Assembly (NCBI GenBank): GCA_009823395.1
Contig: CM020505.1
Span: forward strand, 9,939,129-10,003,128
Source: Thamnaconus septentrionalis
Lineage: Eukaryota; Chordata; Actinopteri; Tetraodontiformes; Monacanthidae
Length of the DNA: 64,000 nucleotides
Direction of reading: 5' to 3'
Made by a program: the position numbers and the translations under genes. The notes under the pieces are model-generated. The model worked only from the letters and a program-made list of their open reading frames with translations. It made no database searches and was not told where the DNA came from. Below, in pieces: positions 34,201 to 47,100 of this stretch (positions are counted from its first letter, which is position 1; each line of letters begins with the position of its first letter).

Positions 34201-37200
34201 CAAAGTAAAACAACTGAACAATTTATTTCAAGATTTCTTTAGAGTGATACGTCGTGCAGCTGCAAAAGACATCAATACAAAACCATGTCATTATAGTTTT
34301 GCATGCACATTCTCAGCGTTCATGGTAAAATCAAAGTCTTAAAATTGATGAAAAGCGAAACACACTTCATGCTTTTCTGTCCTCTGGAATTCCCTCAGAT
34401 GTTGTTTTAATGGCAGTGTTTTCTTGGCAACTCCTCTCCAGGAGAAGATAAATGACTTCTTTCCCCACAATGGTCAGTCCTGCTGCTGTTAATGCTGCAC
34501 AAAAAAAAAAATCACTTTTATGTGGCTCTGCAAGGTTTTCGTCTTCTTTAACTTGCCTTCATTAGCAGTTAATGCTTGTTAACGCAAATACCTTATCAGC
34601 CAATCACATGGCAGCAAGTCAGCGCATTAAAGCAGGCGGACGCGGTGAAGACGATTTGCTGAAGGGAGCTTCAGAATGGGGATGAAAGTGGATTGAAGTG
34701 ACTTTGAATTGTTGATCTACTGGGATTTTCAGGCACACCATCTCAAGGGTTTCCTGAGAGAATATGACACCGAGAACGGAAACTATCCAGTGAGTGACTG
34801 TTATGTGGTGGGAAATGCCTTGTTTATGTAAGAGGAAAGTGGGCTGACTGTCCTGACACCTTAGAGAGACAGGAAGTACTCACACAACCACTGGTTAGCC
34901 ATAGCTACCAAGCAACGTGTACCTAATAAAGTGGCCTTTGAGTGGCTAATGTGTGGAGTCAGTTCCCAAAGGCAAACTGCTCCCACTCAAAAACCACATT
35001 TTTTTTTTTTTTTTTTAAAGCCACAGATTTAATGAATTTGTGCTGCAGGAATTTTCCAAAGGAAAAAAAAAAATCACAATCGTCCTCCTTCGCATCCAGA
35101 GGATCATTGCAGCGAGGAGACAGCGGACCTGAGCTGTCAGAGTTCTTTATGCTTCCATTGAGTCAGCTGTTCTGGTCCTGGTGGATCCTAGTGAGACGGA
35201 TTACAGGGTGAGAGTCAATGAGACAGACGTGATTACTGCAGCCTCATAACAGGATTCGTCAAAGCCCACATCAAAATATATTATCCCAGCTCTCGTGCCA
35301 CATTACTCTGGTGCAGGGTGGGAGCATCACTCTGGCGCTGCCACTGTTTTCAGTAATGTCGTGTCTACAGTCCCGGGAAACACCAGCAGATAAGGATTAT
35401 ACGATTATTTCTGATTTATGGCCACGGGGTGTCGAGGGACTTTTATATATTAGAAAATGTTTGAGAATGAGGTTCCTTCTTACCCAGTCTGTGATGATGA
35501 TATCTTCTAATCGGTCTCCTTTGATTTCAAACCGCGTGCTTTTGTGTTTTTTTTATTTTTGTGTTTTTTTCTTTCTTAAATTTGCAGATTATCAGTGTGG
35601 AGGATGTAACAAACATTGATTCGGTTTTCCTCAACAGCTGACATTTGGCTCAGGGTTGTATTGATTGGATCAAGAGGAGATCAGACGATCTGTGATTCAA
35701 TGAACTCAAAATGTTGAATTTTCAAAAAACTTAGCACAGGGATGTGTTCACCGCCACGGTCTGCAGGTTTTGGGGATTTGTTTTGGCACTAATTATCCAA
35801 TCAGACATGAAATATGGATTTACTGATGCAAAACATTCATCAGTTGCTATTTCTTACTTCATAGAGGGATTTAGTCATTTTTTATCATGTGAAAAAGTGG
35901 CATCAAATTACTTTAATTACTGTCTTTCAGTGTTCAGTGTTCCCAGCCTTTCAAAATAAATCTTGCAACCTTGCAACAAAGTGCTTGGAAAGTGCTTTGC
36001 ACTTCCAAAGGTGTGTAAATACTTCTTATATTGGATCCCCATGTTTCCCCCCCCTCATTTCATTAATATTTCCACACCTTAGTCCTTGTAGCTGTGCACT
36101 CAGAGAACTTAGTCACACCGTTACCCGTTTACATTATACATGGCTCTGGGAAAGCTTTGCAAAACATAAATAAAATAGGTTGCCAAAACTGCAGATCCTT
36201 TTTTGTCAAGCGCTTAGTGGAAACGGTGCTGAGGAAATATTTATGTATGTGTAATAAATGTTTAACTGAGTTGGCTTCATTTCTTTTCGCAAACGCAGCA
36301 TATGCTTTTGAATTTGGATAGTTGTGACACATTTTGTGACACATTTGGAAGCAGGCCAAGCAGCAAAATAGTCGGAAACTTTGGTGAGGTTTTAACGAAA
36401 GAAAAATAATTTCTCAGAATGGGGGTGGGGGGGGCAATCAAATATGCACATTGAAACAACCCTCCACTGATATTAACTTAATCCCCTCGGGAAGTTGAGC
36501 CTTGCTCTTTGAGGTTTCAAGTGACACTTAGTGAAATACTTTCTCATCACACGGTTCAATGCGTGAATAAAGGACAGGACACAAAAATGAAGGCTTTACA
36601 GTTAAGGTATAAATAACCAATGGAGAGCTCGTGACTCACGACACAACTGTGTGAGTTTATTAAAAACACTGTTTCATAAATCTGCTCCTTTTTCTGACAG
36701 TGAAATCCATTTCCTGTTGTAACTCTTGAGGTTTTACAGCTTTTTTTTGAGCGGCTTCAGATTGTCACCTTTTGATTCCTCTTCATTAAAACAAGAGCTT
36801 ATAAAAGTGTTTCATGCCAAAGTTCCTCCACGCGGGAGAAGATTTATTGAGCAGCCTGGCTGTTAAAGAGCATCTCAGTCTCTCGGCTGTGGACGACTCA
36901 GCTGTCCTCTGATGTCACCAGACCAGCACCAAATACCACATGGAGTTAAGCTCCAAGTGGCGCCGAGAAGCTAGGTCTGTCAATAATAATAGCGTAGTCT
37001 GTCATGATAATCCGCCAAACATACTAAATTTAAGATTTTTTATTTGTTTGTTACAATTGCTTACATTTGTTCATCAAAATCATTTTGCAAAAATAAAAGT
37101 TTCTGTTCTGCTATGATTTGACGCTTTTTACCGTCCTCCACATGTTCCTACGTTACCTGTTGTTGCCGTTGGGACATGTGACCGCCGTTTCATTTGCCTC

Positions 37201-38063
37201 TTGTGGATCGTTTTCATTTTCCAACACAGAGTGCTCAGGGTGATCAAACGCCCTGCTTTCACATCCTGTTTTGTTTTTGTTTTTTTATGAAGGATGAAAA
37301 AAAATAGAAAAAGCAATTTTCTATCCATACAGAGGAGGCACTTTCAATACATTGAAATGGTCATTTGAGTATCTCACTGGTGGGCCAAGTGTCCTGGTTT
37401 TCGGCACCCTTGTATGACAGTGGCTCCGGTGTTGCTCAGTCAAAAACTGAATCGCAAAAGTAAAAAAAAAAAATGTCTTTGGATCTTTTTTGGGCAAAAA
37501 AGAGCTGCCGTAGCTGCGAGGTAGTTCTTTTGTCAGCCTGGAACAGAGCGTTAGCGTTAGCATTAGCCACCAGCAACTAGCCAGCAGCCTTTTTGCCTGA
37601 GCCCGGCCTGAGGCGCAAACATTCCCCTGTCACGTACTTTAGTGTCAGCCATGTGGCGGGTAGCGATAAGGACAAGAGCGTTATACTTTTTTCCATAACG
37701 TCACAACTTAATTATGTCATTTTCTGCCGTGAGAGACTGTGGGTTGTCCTCCAAACAGGGACTGCGCGGTGGCAGGGACGCAGAAAACAGGACAGAGAAG
37801 TTTGACGCCTTCTCCCCTATGTGCACTTTTGTTCCTTTGAGTTATTTTGGATGGCGCACTGAGACAGCTGCACCTTGCCTGGAGACGCAAACAGCTGACA
37901 CACTGAATTACACCGGTATCTTATCCTCCTTCCTCCTCGGTGTATTTGAAAATGATGCAAATTAACCAGATGGGCTCTGACAGTTTTAGCTGCTTCTTTG
38001 TTTTGTCAGCTCGTTGACAGTTCCTTGTTTCACACGCATGCACCTGCAAACGCGCACGCATAT

Positions 38064-38110
<47 letters not shown>

Positions 38111-41100
38111 TGTCAAAGCATATACATATTTGAGTGATTTCTTGACATTACATAACTGAAAGTTTTTAAAAATCCATAACTATTACTCTTAAACGGATTC
38201 TATCGTTTGTGACATGCCCCCCTTCATCCATCCATTTTTTTTTTTTTATCCCTGCTTCCCCTGGGGTCTGTAATGCTGGAATCTGTCCCTGCTGTCACAT
38301 AGGGACAAGCAAACGTTTAGACGCACTTTCAAGCCTTCAGACAGTTCCGAGTTGCCCACTGCATGTCTCTGGAGGTGTGTGTCGTGTGTTTGGGGGAGAA
38401 GGGGGCGTCCTTCACACCCTGGCTGGTTATCTGAGTTGAGCTGCTGCCTTGCTGTGGTCTATGGTTGTAATGCGGCTTGTCCTTCTGGCACCACCAACCG
38501 TGTTCACCACGTTCAAGGTCCCTCAAATCCCTTTTTTGTCCCCATTCTGATGCATTCTGAGTTTGAACTGACCACGTCCACATGCCTAAACGCGCTGAGC
38601 TGCTGCCATGTCAGTGTCTGATTAGCTGTTAATTAACGCTGCTCATGTTGCGACTGGCACCACAGTGGATGCTGCAAACCTCTCACAAATTTCAACGGAA
38701 ACGCGTCATATCCGACTTTCAGCTCGTTTGGAAAACCGTCCGTCAAGTCGTCACAGTTACGGCCTCTAGAGCGGCTGGGTTGAAAATTTAACTTGACATT
38801 AGCATGGTTAACATTTGACTCCGCTCATTATTTCGCAGCAGAGCCACGCAGAGACACTGTGATTTCAGTATGACTCATTTGTTGAACGCAGGCAGTGTTT
38901 TCCTCCCCTTTTAACCAGAGGCTAAGCATTATTTCTGCCCCTTTGCGCGTGTCTTCAACCCCACCAGGTGATACGAGATGTGCAACGCATTTAGTCGGCT
39001 GCTCGTGCATTCGGAGGCAGCTCGGGGCTGTTTTTCCTCTGTTTGCTCATGAATGAGAATCCTGGTTCCGGCTGGCTTCTGACTCTGATGCAGCAGAGGT
39101 TAAAGACACGCTTTTAGGACATTTTAATTTGTCATGTTGTGTCAGGTTTGGCCTTATTTTCACGGTAACATCTCATTTCAACACAATTCAACAATTTGCA
39201 CATTTTTTATTCCGTGGCTTTTCAAGACAAAATTGCATCTTTCATCCTTCAGTGTCTGTTTTTTTTTTTTTTTTTTACAGTCAAGTTTAAATATAAGTTT
39301 TCTATTTAAGACCGTGCTGGGTTTTTTAATCTTCTGTTTACATCGCTGAATTTCTCAGGTTTCTTCTGCGATTTCCAACCTGCTGCAGCAGCCTTTTCAT
39401 TTTCTTTCCCGACACACAAACCCGACATGCGTCAGTCAGAAGAGACATTCCCTCCAGCTAATCAGTGCACAGTCTGACTGGCTATTGTGTGTGTCCCCAC
39501 AGTCCCAAAAACCGAGCCCGTGGTGCTCATTTGTCAAACACAGGCGCACCAGAATAGCTGGTGTGCAGCTCATTTGCACTCGCAGTTCAACATTTTTCAG
39601 TTTTGGTTCTGAGAGTGGAGTTTGGATTCTGGAGGGTGGCCATCGGCTTTGACCAGTTGGCGTGTAAAGGAAACACAAAAAAGTAAACTATTCCATCACA
39701 CGAGCACGATTTCTGACAGTCGCATCAGATGTGCCATTTATTTTCCACTCTGATCATCTCTGCCAATCCATGACCTAATTGTTGACTTAAAAGTTGCTCA
39801 GCTAGAGCTCTGGCATTGTTTTGTGCTACATTTGACAGATGAGTATCTTCTTTGTTTTGCTTTCAGAATTAGTGAAGCTGCTAATGGTTATCATATCCAC
39901 TCACCAGTTGCTTTAACAGGTGCCTGGTAACTAGCGGGCTGCACCTAATTAAACGGTCAGTGAGCGTTTGCCCCCCCACATGCACCGTCGCGAACGTCGA
40001 TGATTCAAGCGGAGAAGCTGCCGCTTGCGAGAGGTTTCCAAGTTGAAAGTTTGGTCTTTAAAAAACGAAGAGAAGGATAGAAAGCTGTTATTGACCTTAA
40101 CTTTACGGGGATAAATATTGATACCTGGCTGCCAGTTCTGCCTGAGTCGGTGCAGGATCGATCAGTCTCTTGCTTCTGAGGTCCGGCTAACTTCTTCCAG
40201 CCGAGGTCTGGCCTGTTTTGTTGCTGTTGACATTTTTATCAATATGACAATAAAAACAGTGATGTAGCAGCCAGGACAGCGTGCAATATTCTGCGATATA
40301 CAGTACCATCCTGTATAGCCTGGGCAATGAGTGAGCAGTTGTGATTTCCTTCTGGACTCGCTGCTTCGGGCTCTCTACGGTCACGCGCACACTCTTTCAC
40401 ACTTTTGGCTTTTAACACGATTTTCTTCTTCCCTCATTATCAGTATGCAGCTCAGAGGAGCTTTGTTTATTTGCCCTAACAGGTGGCTGCATGTTGTAAA
40501 GTCCAGGCGTGAAGCAGGCTGCTAATAAATAGAACCGTCGTCATAGTGAGGTAATGTTTCTCAGCCGCCTCATTTATCAACACCTTGTCATTTGTGCGCT
40601 CGAACTGTCCAGACACACACGTGTAAGAATCACAGGTGGCAACTGGCACAAGGTGATTTTCGCACCTCAATCCACACTAGTTTCCATATCAGCCAGGGCC
40701 AGTGGCAAGACAAATGAAAACATGTCACTTTAAACAGTGCTGGTTGAAAAAATACCCTTTTATTGTTACATTTTCTGCTATAGAATTCATTCAGTCCATG
40801 AATTTAATTTTCATGCTATTGAATGAAACGCTGTTTGTTACAACATCAAGTGATAGGGGGGCAGTCGGGCTGGAAGATCAGAATGAGAAACGTCACAGGA
40901 TTCATTACAACTTTCCTTCAAAAAAACTACCTGAAGCTGACAGCCAAGTGTCCCATAAACCTCTTCTTTAATCTTTAAAATGATATGAAAAAAGTGATTA
41001 AAACACACAGAAACTGCTGCAAATTAAATAACTTTCCAGTGTGTAAACAAATGTTCATGGACTAAAAATGGTTGTATTTATGTTGTATCTTCAAATTCAC

Positions 41101-44100
41101 ACAGCAAGATTACAACCTTGACAATTTCCAAAGTCCTTGTGATTTTTCTGCCAAACCAGTGATGTTTCTAATTCATCATTTTAGTTCCACTGCGTCCAAA
41201 TCAGCACCTGAAACAGCCAAAGACACTGCAGTGAGTTTCACATCAACTTTGTCAACAGCTCTGTTTTTTTTTTTTCTTTTAATACTCTTTGGACACCTGG
41301 ATGCAGTTTGACACGCGGGTCATTTCTCATCATTCAAAGAAAAATGGAAGGACCTTGATTGATGTTTGTGATTCAGACCTTCACTGCTGCACAGAGGATG
41401 TGGAGAATAGAAAGTCACTCGTCAATGAGGCAGCCACACGCACGAGTGTGCGCACTGTCCCCCCCCCGTCCTGGAAATCAGTGCTGCCCACCACAGCGCA
41501 GCCACTCTCCGCTCTAATCGTTCCAGCGTATGACACACATCAATAGGCGTGCTGCGTTCGCTGCCTTGCACCCAAAACCGGAGCTGAAATCTCACAGACA
41601 CAAGTTTATCTGCGCTGCCCCGCTGGTGTTAATTGCACCCAGAGTGGTGGTGCACTGTGGTGACAGTGCAGCTTCGTTAGACATTCAGAAATAATGGCTC
41701 CTAGTTGCAAATGTTTAGCATCGTACGCTGGAACATCACAAGCCGGAGCAGGCGAGAGTCAGGTCATATATGATTAATGTCTCCACTAATTCACTGGAAA
41801 AGTTATGTGCTTGAGTCTTAACATGTGCATGAGGCTCCAACAATATTAGTTATTAATAACGGAGTGGCTCTATAATCAGATGGGATGGAGGAACATCTAA
41901 GGGAACCAAGAGTTGTCGAGGGCGTGCACAGTTCACGTGTCAGGGGAGAGTCGCATCCTGACATGCAGATTAGGGTTTGTGATATGAGAAGCTTCATTAA
42001 AGTCGGGTGGCGCAGTGAATCTGTCTGAGAAGTGACCCCCCCGCCTTCTGCTCCGGCTTTAAAAAAAAAAATCCCCACGAGAAAAATTGAGACGCTCCTC
42101 ACCTGAATAATTGATACGTGCCCTTCAACAGCTGGCAAGAGTCCACAAGCAGAAACAAAAAACAAGAAACACTCTGAGTTTACTATTCAAATCTGCGCAG
42201 ACTTCGTTAATAGAGAGCACAGATATATTTTTTGCTTTGCAGGTGATAAAAAAGACATTTTCAGCAGCGTTCAATAGTTCTCCTGTGGCTCGGCAGTCAA
42301 ATATTAAAAAGCATCAAAAGAATCTTTCAGTCATGCAGAGATCTTTTTCTATTCATTAAAATACCTCCTCATGGTCAGACCCTATTGTAGGCAACTTTGG
42401 GCAACATCTGATTAAATATTGAAGGGGAGAAAATTTTAGGAGAGCTGTGTCTGAAAAGTGAGCCCTGAGTTCCTGCCCAGGTGGAATCATTCGCAGTAAT
42501 TTCCCCATTAGTGGTATTAAAATTTGCTGCAGCTGGTCGACGGGTAAACTAATATTCTCGTCCTCGGGAACGTGTTTATTAGCACAGGCGTGGACTGGAA
42601 TAAGGAAAAACCATAGTTCTTTTTCTGTATTTAAAGCTTTACATTTAACTCCTGTCCTTTGAAAATTACTTAGACAAAAAATACCAAGTGCATTTTTACA
42701 TGAGCCACGTTACCTATTAATGGTCGGTGACAAAGTCATTCAATTTGGATGAAAAAAAAATCTTGACAGTGCACCAAGTCCACTCAGACGTACTAACATG
42801 TATGACATTGTATGGACTATTGTCTTAATCAGAATCAGAATATGAACCTCAGTCAGTCACTGAGTCATTGATAGGATGATGCACTGTAGAGTCACTTGAT
42901 GCATGAGATACATTTGATGGTGCACACATGCATTAATCACTGTTTTTAAATGGGGAGGGGAACAAACTAACATTGTGGGTTGGACTGAGATTAATTTGTT
43001 TGTGAGTTTGGTGATCTTAGATTTGACATATGTAAAATTAGATTACTAGACTAGATTATTCTAAACATGAAGAAACAACAAATCTGAGCAGGAAGAACAT
43101 TCATCTTCCAGAGCTGCGTGGAGGGCAGAACAAAAACAACTCGTACCTGGTTGAAGCCTGGCTCAGCCTGCTGAAATGGGGTGTGTGTGCACATTGGTAG
43201 CTCGCTCTTTAGCAACGGTATTGATCAGTTAGACAGGAATTACATTTTAAATATGCGCTGCAGTAAGTGTTGCTCTAGCTGTACTTTTAAATTTAATTCC
43301 TCACCCGGCATCTAGCCTCTCAAGAGAAAAGTGGAAGAAAACAACAACCAATGACTGCTTAGTCTTCAGTTTATTGAGCAGTAAGACATTTACGGGGAAA
43401 ATAACCCAGAAAGTCAATGTTCTCCAGGAAATCCAGTTAGTAAAATGAGGTTTCGCTTTCTGCTAGATCGGAAGTTTTAACACCAGCTTATTATACAAGT
43501 GAATGGGCTAAAACACTAAACCAGAAAACACATTAAAGGCAGATTGTGTGGTTCATTCTGGGCAGTCAGCAGAGACGCACCTCTCCTCACTTCATAATGG
43601 AGGCGGAAGATATTTCATCTGTTCTCATTTTTTCACCCTCTGATTTTTCAGGGTTTTCTCTTCTCGTTTTGTGGCTTTTAAGACTCTTGACATTTCGAAG
43701 GTCACCACGTAAAAGAGAGAGCTAAGTGAGATTTAAGTGTCTGCTGCTTTTTTTCCCCTTTTCTTTCCAGGATTTGTTGATCTCTTGTCCTGTTGTGGTT
43801 TCAGATGCGCTGAGAGCAAAACCACAAATGCGGAAAGGAAATGATATAAACGGATGTGAAACCAAGAAGCCATCAGTCAGTAGTTAATGCATGCTCAGAG
43901 AGATGCATCATTAGTAATAGATGAATAGGACTTCTCATCTCTGCTTGCTATGTCTTCAGAATGACTTTTATTTTTTCTGTCAGCAGCCCCAGACTGAAGT
44001 CACGCGCCTCTTGATGGTAAACGGTCACAGGGAAAAGGCAAGATATGAAAAGACGTATGTAATCGTTGGTGATCGAGGTTGCCAAAAGGTCGGACTCAAC

Positions 44101-47100
44101 TCTTACTGAATAGCAAATGCAGCGTTATCTCCGCTGCTAAGCTACTAGGCCCTGCTCTCAGCATCTTGCATTGCCTAAAACTAAATATTTGCGGCTTAAC
44201 TCTTGGGTTCTGTCTGCGTTAATGGTATTTAATGTCAAGGGGACACTGTCATAGAAAGCCATTGTACTCAGTGTGAAGGGTCCGGGGGATTCCAGGTCTC
44301 TAACGAGGAGGAATGAACAGAAGGTGATGACAAAGCGTGCTGCAAGTAAACATGATCCTTCTCCTAAATTCCGTCACTGCATAGTTCCACTTTGGTGGGG
44401 TGGCCAGCGAGGAAGCCAGTCGCCCTCCTCCTTTTTCAAAAGCATGTGGCAGTTTGACGTGCCAGCTACTGATGCGTCCTAATGAGAGAATTTCCCCCCA
44501 TTTCGCAGCCAGTCACAATGGCAGACACCAAACTTTCACACACAGAGGACAAGTGGAGCCAGTCAATGGTAATTAATCCTATTTGCTGGTAAGAAAGAAA
44601 GGAATTCACTTCAGGAAGATGAAAAATAGAATAATAATAGTGTTCAAAGTTCCGGCAGTCAGCCGAGTCCTGTGATGAACACCGGTGTCTTCCCGATAAT
44701 GGGCTTTTTGTACGTGAGTTGCTAGGCAGACTGGCAGGGCGCAGGTTGTTAACAGTTGTTAACATGGTTTGGTGGAATTGCAATTAAATTGACTGGGAGA
44801 GCTGTCGAGCGTCCAGACTCTGTTTTCTCGTTGTTTTGGGGAGAGTCATTTTTAAGAGGAACAGAAACGCTTCGCCCCCAGGTTTCCAGAAATGTTGAGC
44901 TCTGCAAACAAGTCTGTTCCGAGATTTGCTTGTCTTGTTATTAAACCAATACTTTCAACCTTAGACAATTAATGGTGAATCGGCTTACAGTTTAGCTTTA
45001 GGCCGTTTGTGCTTTCCTCATGATTCCTGGTTGCACTTTGCACTGTGGCGCAGTGTCATGAGAACAACAGCATAACGGGCTTAATTTGCTGCAACAAAGA
45101 GGCGAAATACCTCGTTGACATTTGGACACATTTCACCAGACACAGAAACAGCGAAGCGTTTAAATACTGAGTGAGCAAATGCTACGGTGCCGTGACAGCG
45201 GCACGCCAAGGTGCGAGGTCCACATCATCCATGTGATTGTCCACTGTGACAAACAATCTTTGAGCACCAGTTATGGCTGCAGATATAGTTCCCGGGCTGG
45301 TTGTGTTCTCACTCCAAACAAACTGCTTCAGGGTTCAGTTGGAATCAGGCCAAGACCTTCTTCTTCTGGGGGACCTCGGCTCTGTTGATTTGCTCCACAT
45401 CAGAGTGCAACTGCAGCGTTCAATCATGTCCAAACAAACCGAGACAAGGCCAAAACACATCCCCATTTTGGGAAAATAAATAAAATAAACAAACAAGCAA
45501 ACAAACAAACAAATAACTCCCGTCGCTCCAGATGTGAAAGTACCTTTAGTGATTTCCTATTCGTCTCTCAGAGGATGGTCATCTGGCAGCAGACAAGTGA
45601 AGAAACCCTTGTGTCCAGTTGAGGTCGTTCCCTTTTTCAAACTGTCGTGAGATTGAAGTCTATCTGGGAGAATTCACCTCCATGCAACAATCTAGTTCCT
45701 TTTGAAAGTTGCTTGTGGAGGGTTTTTATTTCTGCTATATTTTATCAGCATAACCTTTAACTGTGAAATCCAGTGTTTCCATTCTTCAAAAGTACAAACT
45801 TTCTGCCTTGTGATGTGTTTGTGTGCAGCAGGAAAAAAAAAAAAAAAAACCCAGACGGAACCAAATTCCTCTCATCCGAGGCAGCCAGCGACCGTCTCGC
45901 AAGTTCAAAATAAATACCACAAGAGAGTCAGAAATTTTGATGGCCAAGTTGGAAAAACTGGCTGGTGACTGAAAAGATTAGTTTGGTCAATTCAGAGGAA
46001 AGGCTAATGTTTACTACTTCTAACAGGGGGGATAGATTTTCTTATCCTTTACTGACCACCTGAGTTAATGGAGAAAACAGGCTCAAAACTTGGCCTTGGT
46101 CCATATTCATTGGCCAGATCAATGTGGTTCTGAGAATTATGGCAAAACTTGAATACACACACTGGCTGGCTATGAAAACCCTTTGATTTTTTTCTTTTGT
46201 GTGTGTGTCTTTATATAAAAAAAAAATAAATAAAAAAATATGGAGTTGCTATTGGGAACTTTTGAGCTTTCGATACAAATGACTCATCAGGCTTTAAATA
46301 ATTAAATAATGAAGTCCTGTGCAGTAAGGCCAATGTTTCATTCGCAGAAAAGCAGTGATACAGATGTCTTTGTGTGAACATCGGCTAATAACCTTATGAT
46401 TTAGTCCTTCCCTGCGTGTTTGCACCACATCTGAGCGCCTCATCTTCTGTCTCGGGGGACCTGAGATATGAATGTTGAACGGGGGCGATGCAGTGATCAG
46501 TTTCATCTTTAAATTAATTCTGAGTCAGCCGCTGTAAAAATTATAAATCAGAAGCAATATGATTTTGCCATTTAGCCTGTGTTAGAAGCCTGCCAGTAAT
46601 ATTTACCACCGAACAGAGAAAACGGCGAGGGGCAAAGCGAGTCCAATCACAGAGAGATAAAAGCGTGACGGACCTTTTCTATGACACCGCGTGATAAGAG
46701 AGCAGTTTGATCATGGCAGGTTTTTTTGTTTTTTTTCAGAAGCACAACCCTGATCTATTAATAACCGCAGCCAGCTGTACATTTGGCTGTGTGTTAAGCT
46801 GCTGCAAAATGTAAATTGCTGCCTTTTGTCACAAGTTACCCAGAGTGCTGCGACGAGAGCGCTAACGGTCAAGAGGAGCGACGAGTCTGAGCTGCACTTC
46901 TGAAAACAAAACAACTGGTGCGGAGAAGTGGGTTTATATTTTATTTTTGGCAGGCGAGTTTTATACATTAGAATGGGACTGAAGTATGAGGGCAGCAGGC
47001 CGGGAATACAGAAGGTGATAGGAGCCCGTCGGGCGAAGAAGGTCCAGCCTGGTGGAGTGTCGCTCGGCTTTGTGCCGCAGTAGCCAACTTGACTGTTGCT

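Larger units (their letters stand above)
28283..34559 (+). other. galnt18 intron 1, first part
   Basis: After the donor, the exon 1 frame stays open for 40 codons to TGA at 28402-28404. An AATAAA lies at 28592-28597. Further on are a (CT)n stretch (about 28843-28892), T-runs (29051-29079), a hAT-like start at 30051, (GT)n at 31112-31163, and (TAGA)n at 33338-33395. No other exon was recognised. Confidence 0.6.
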
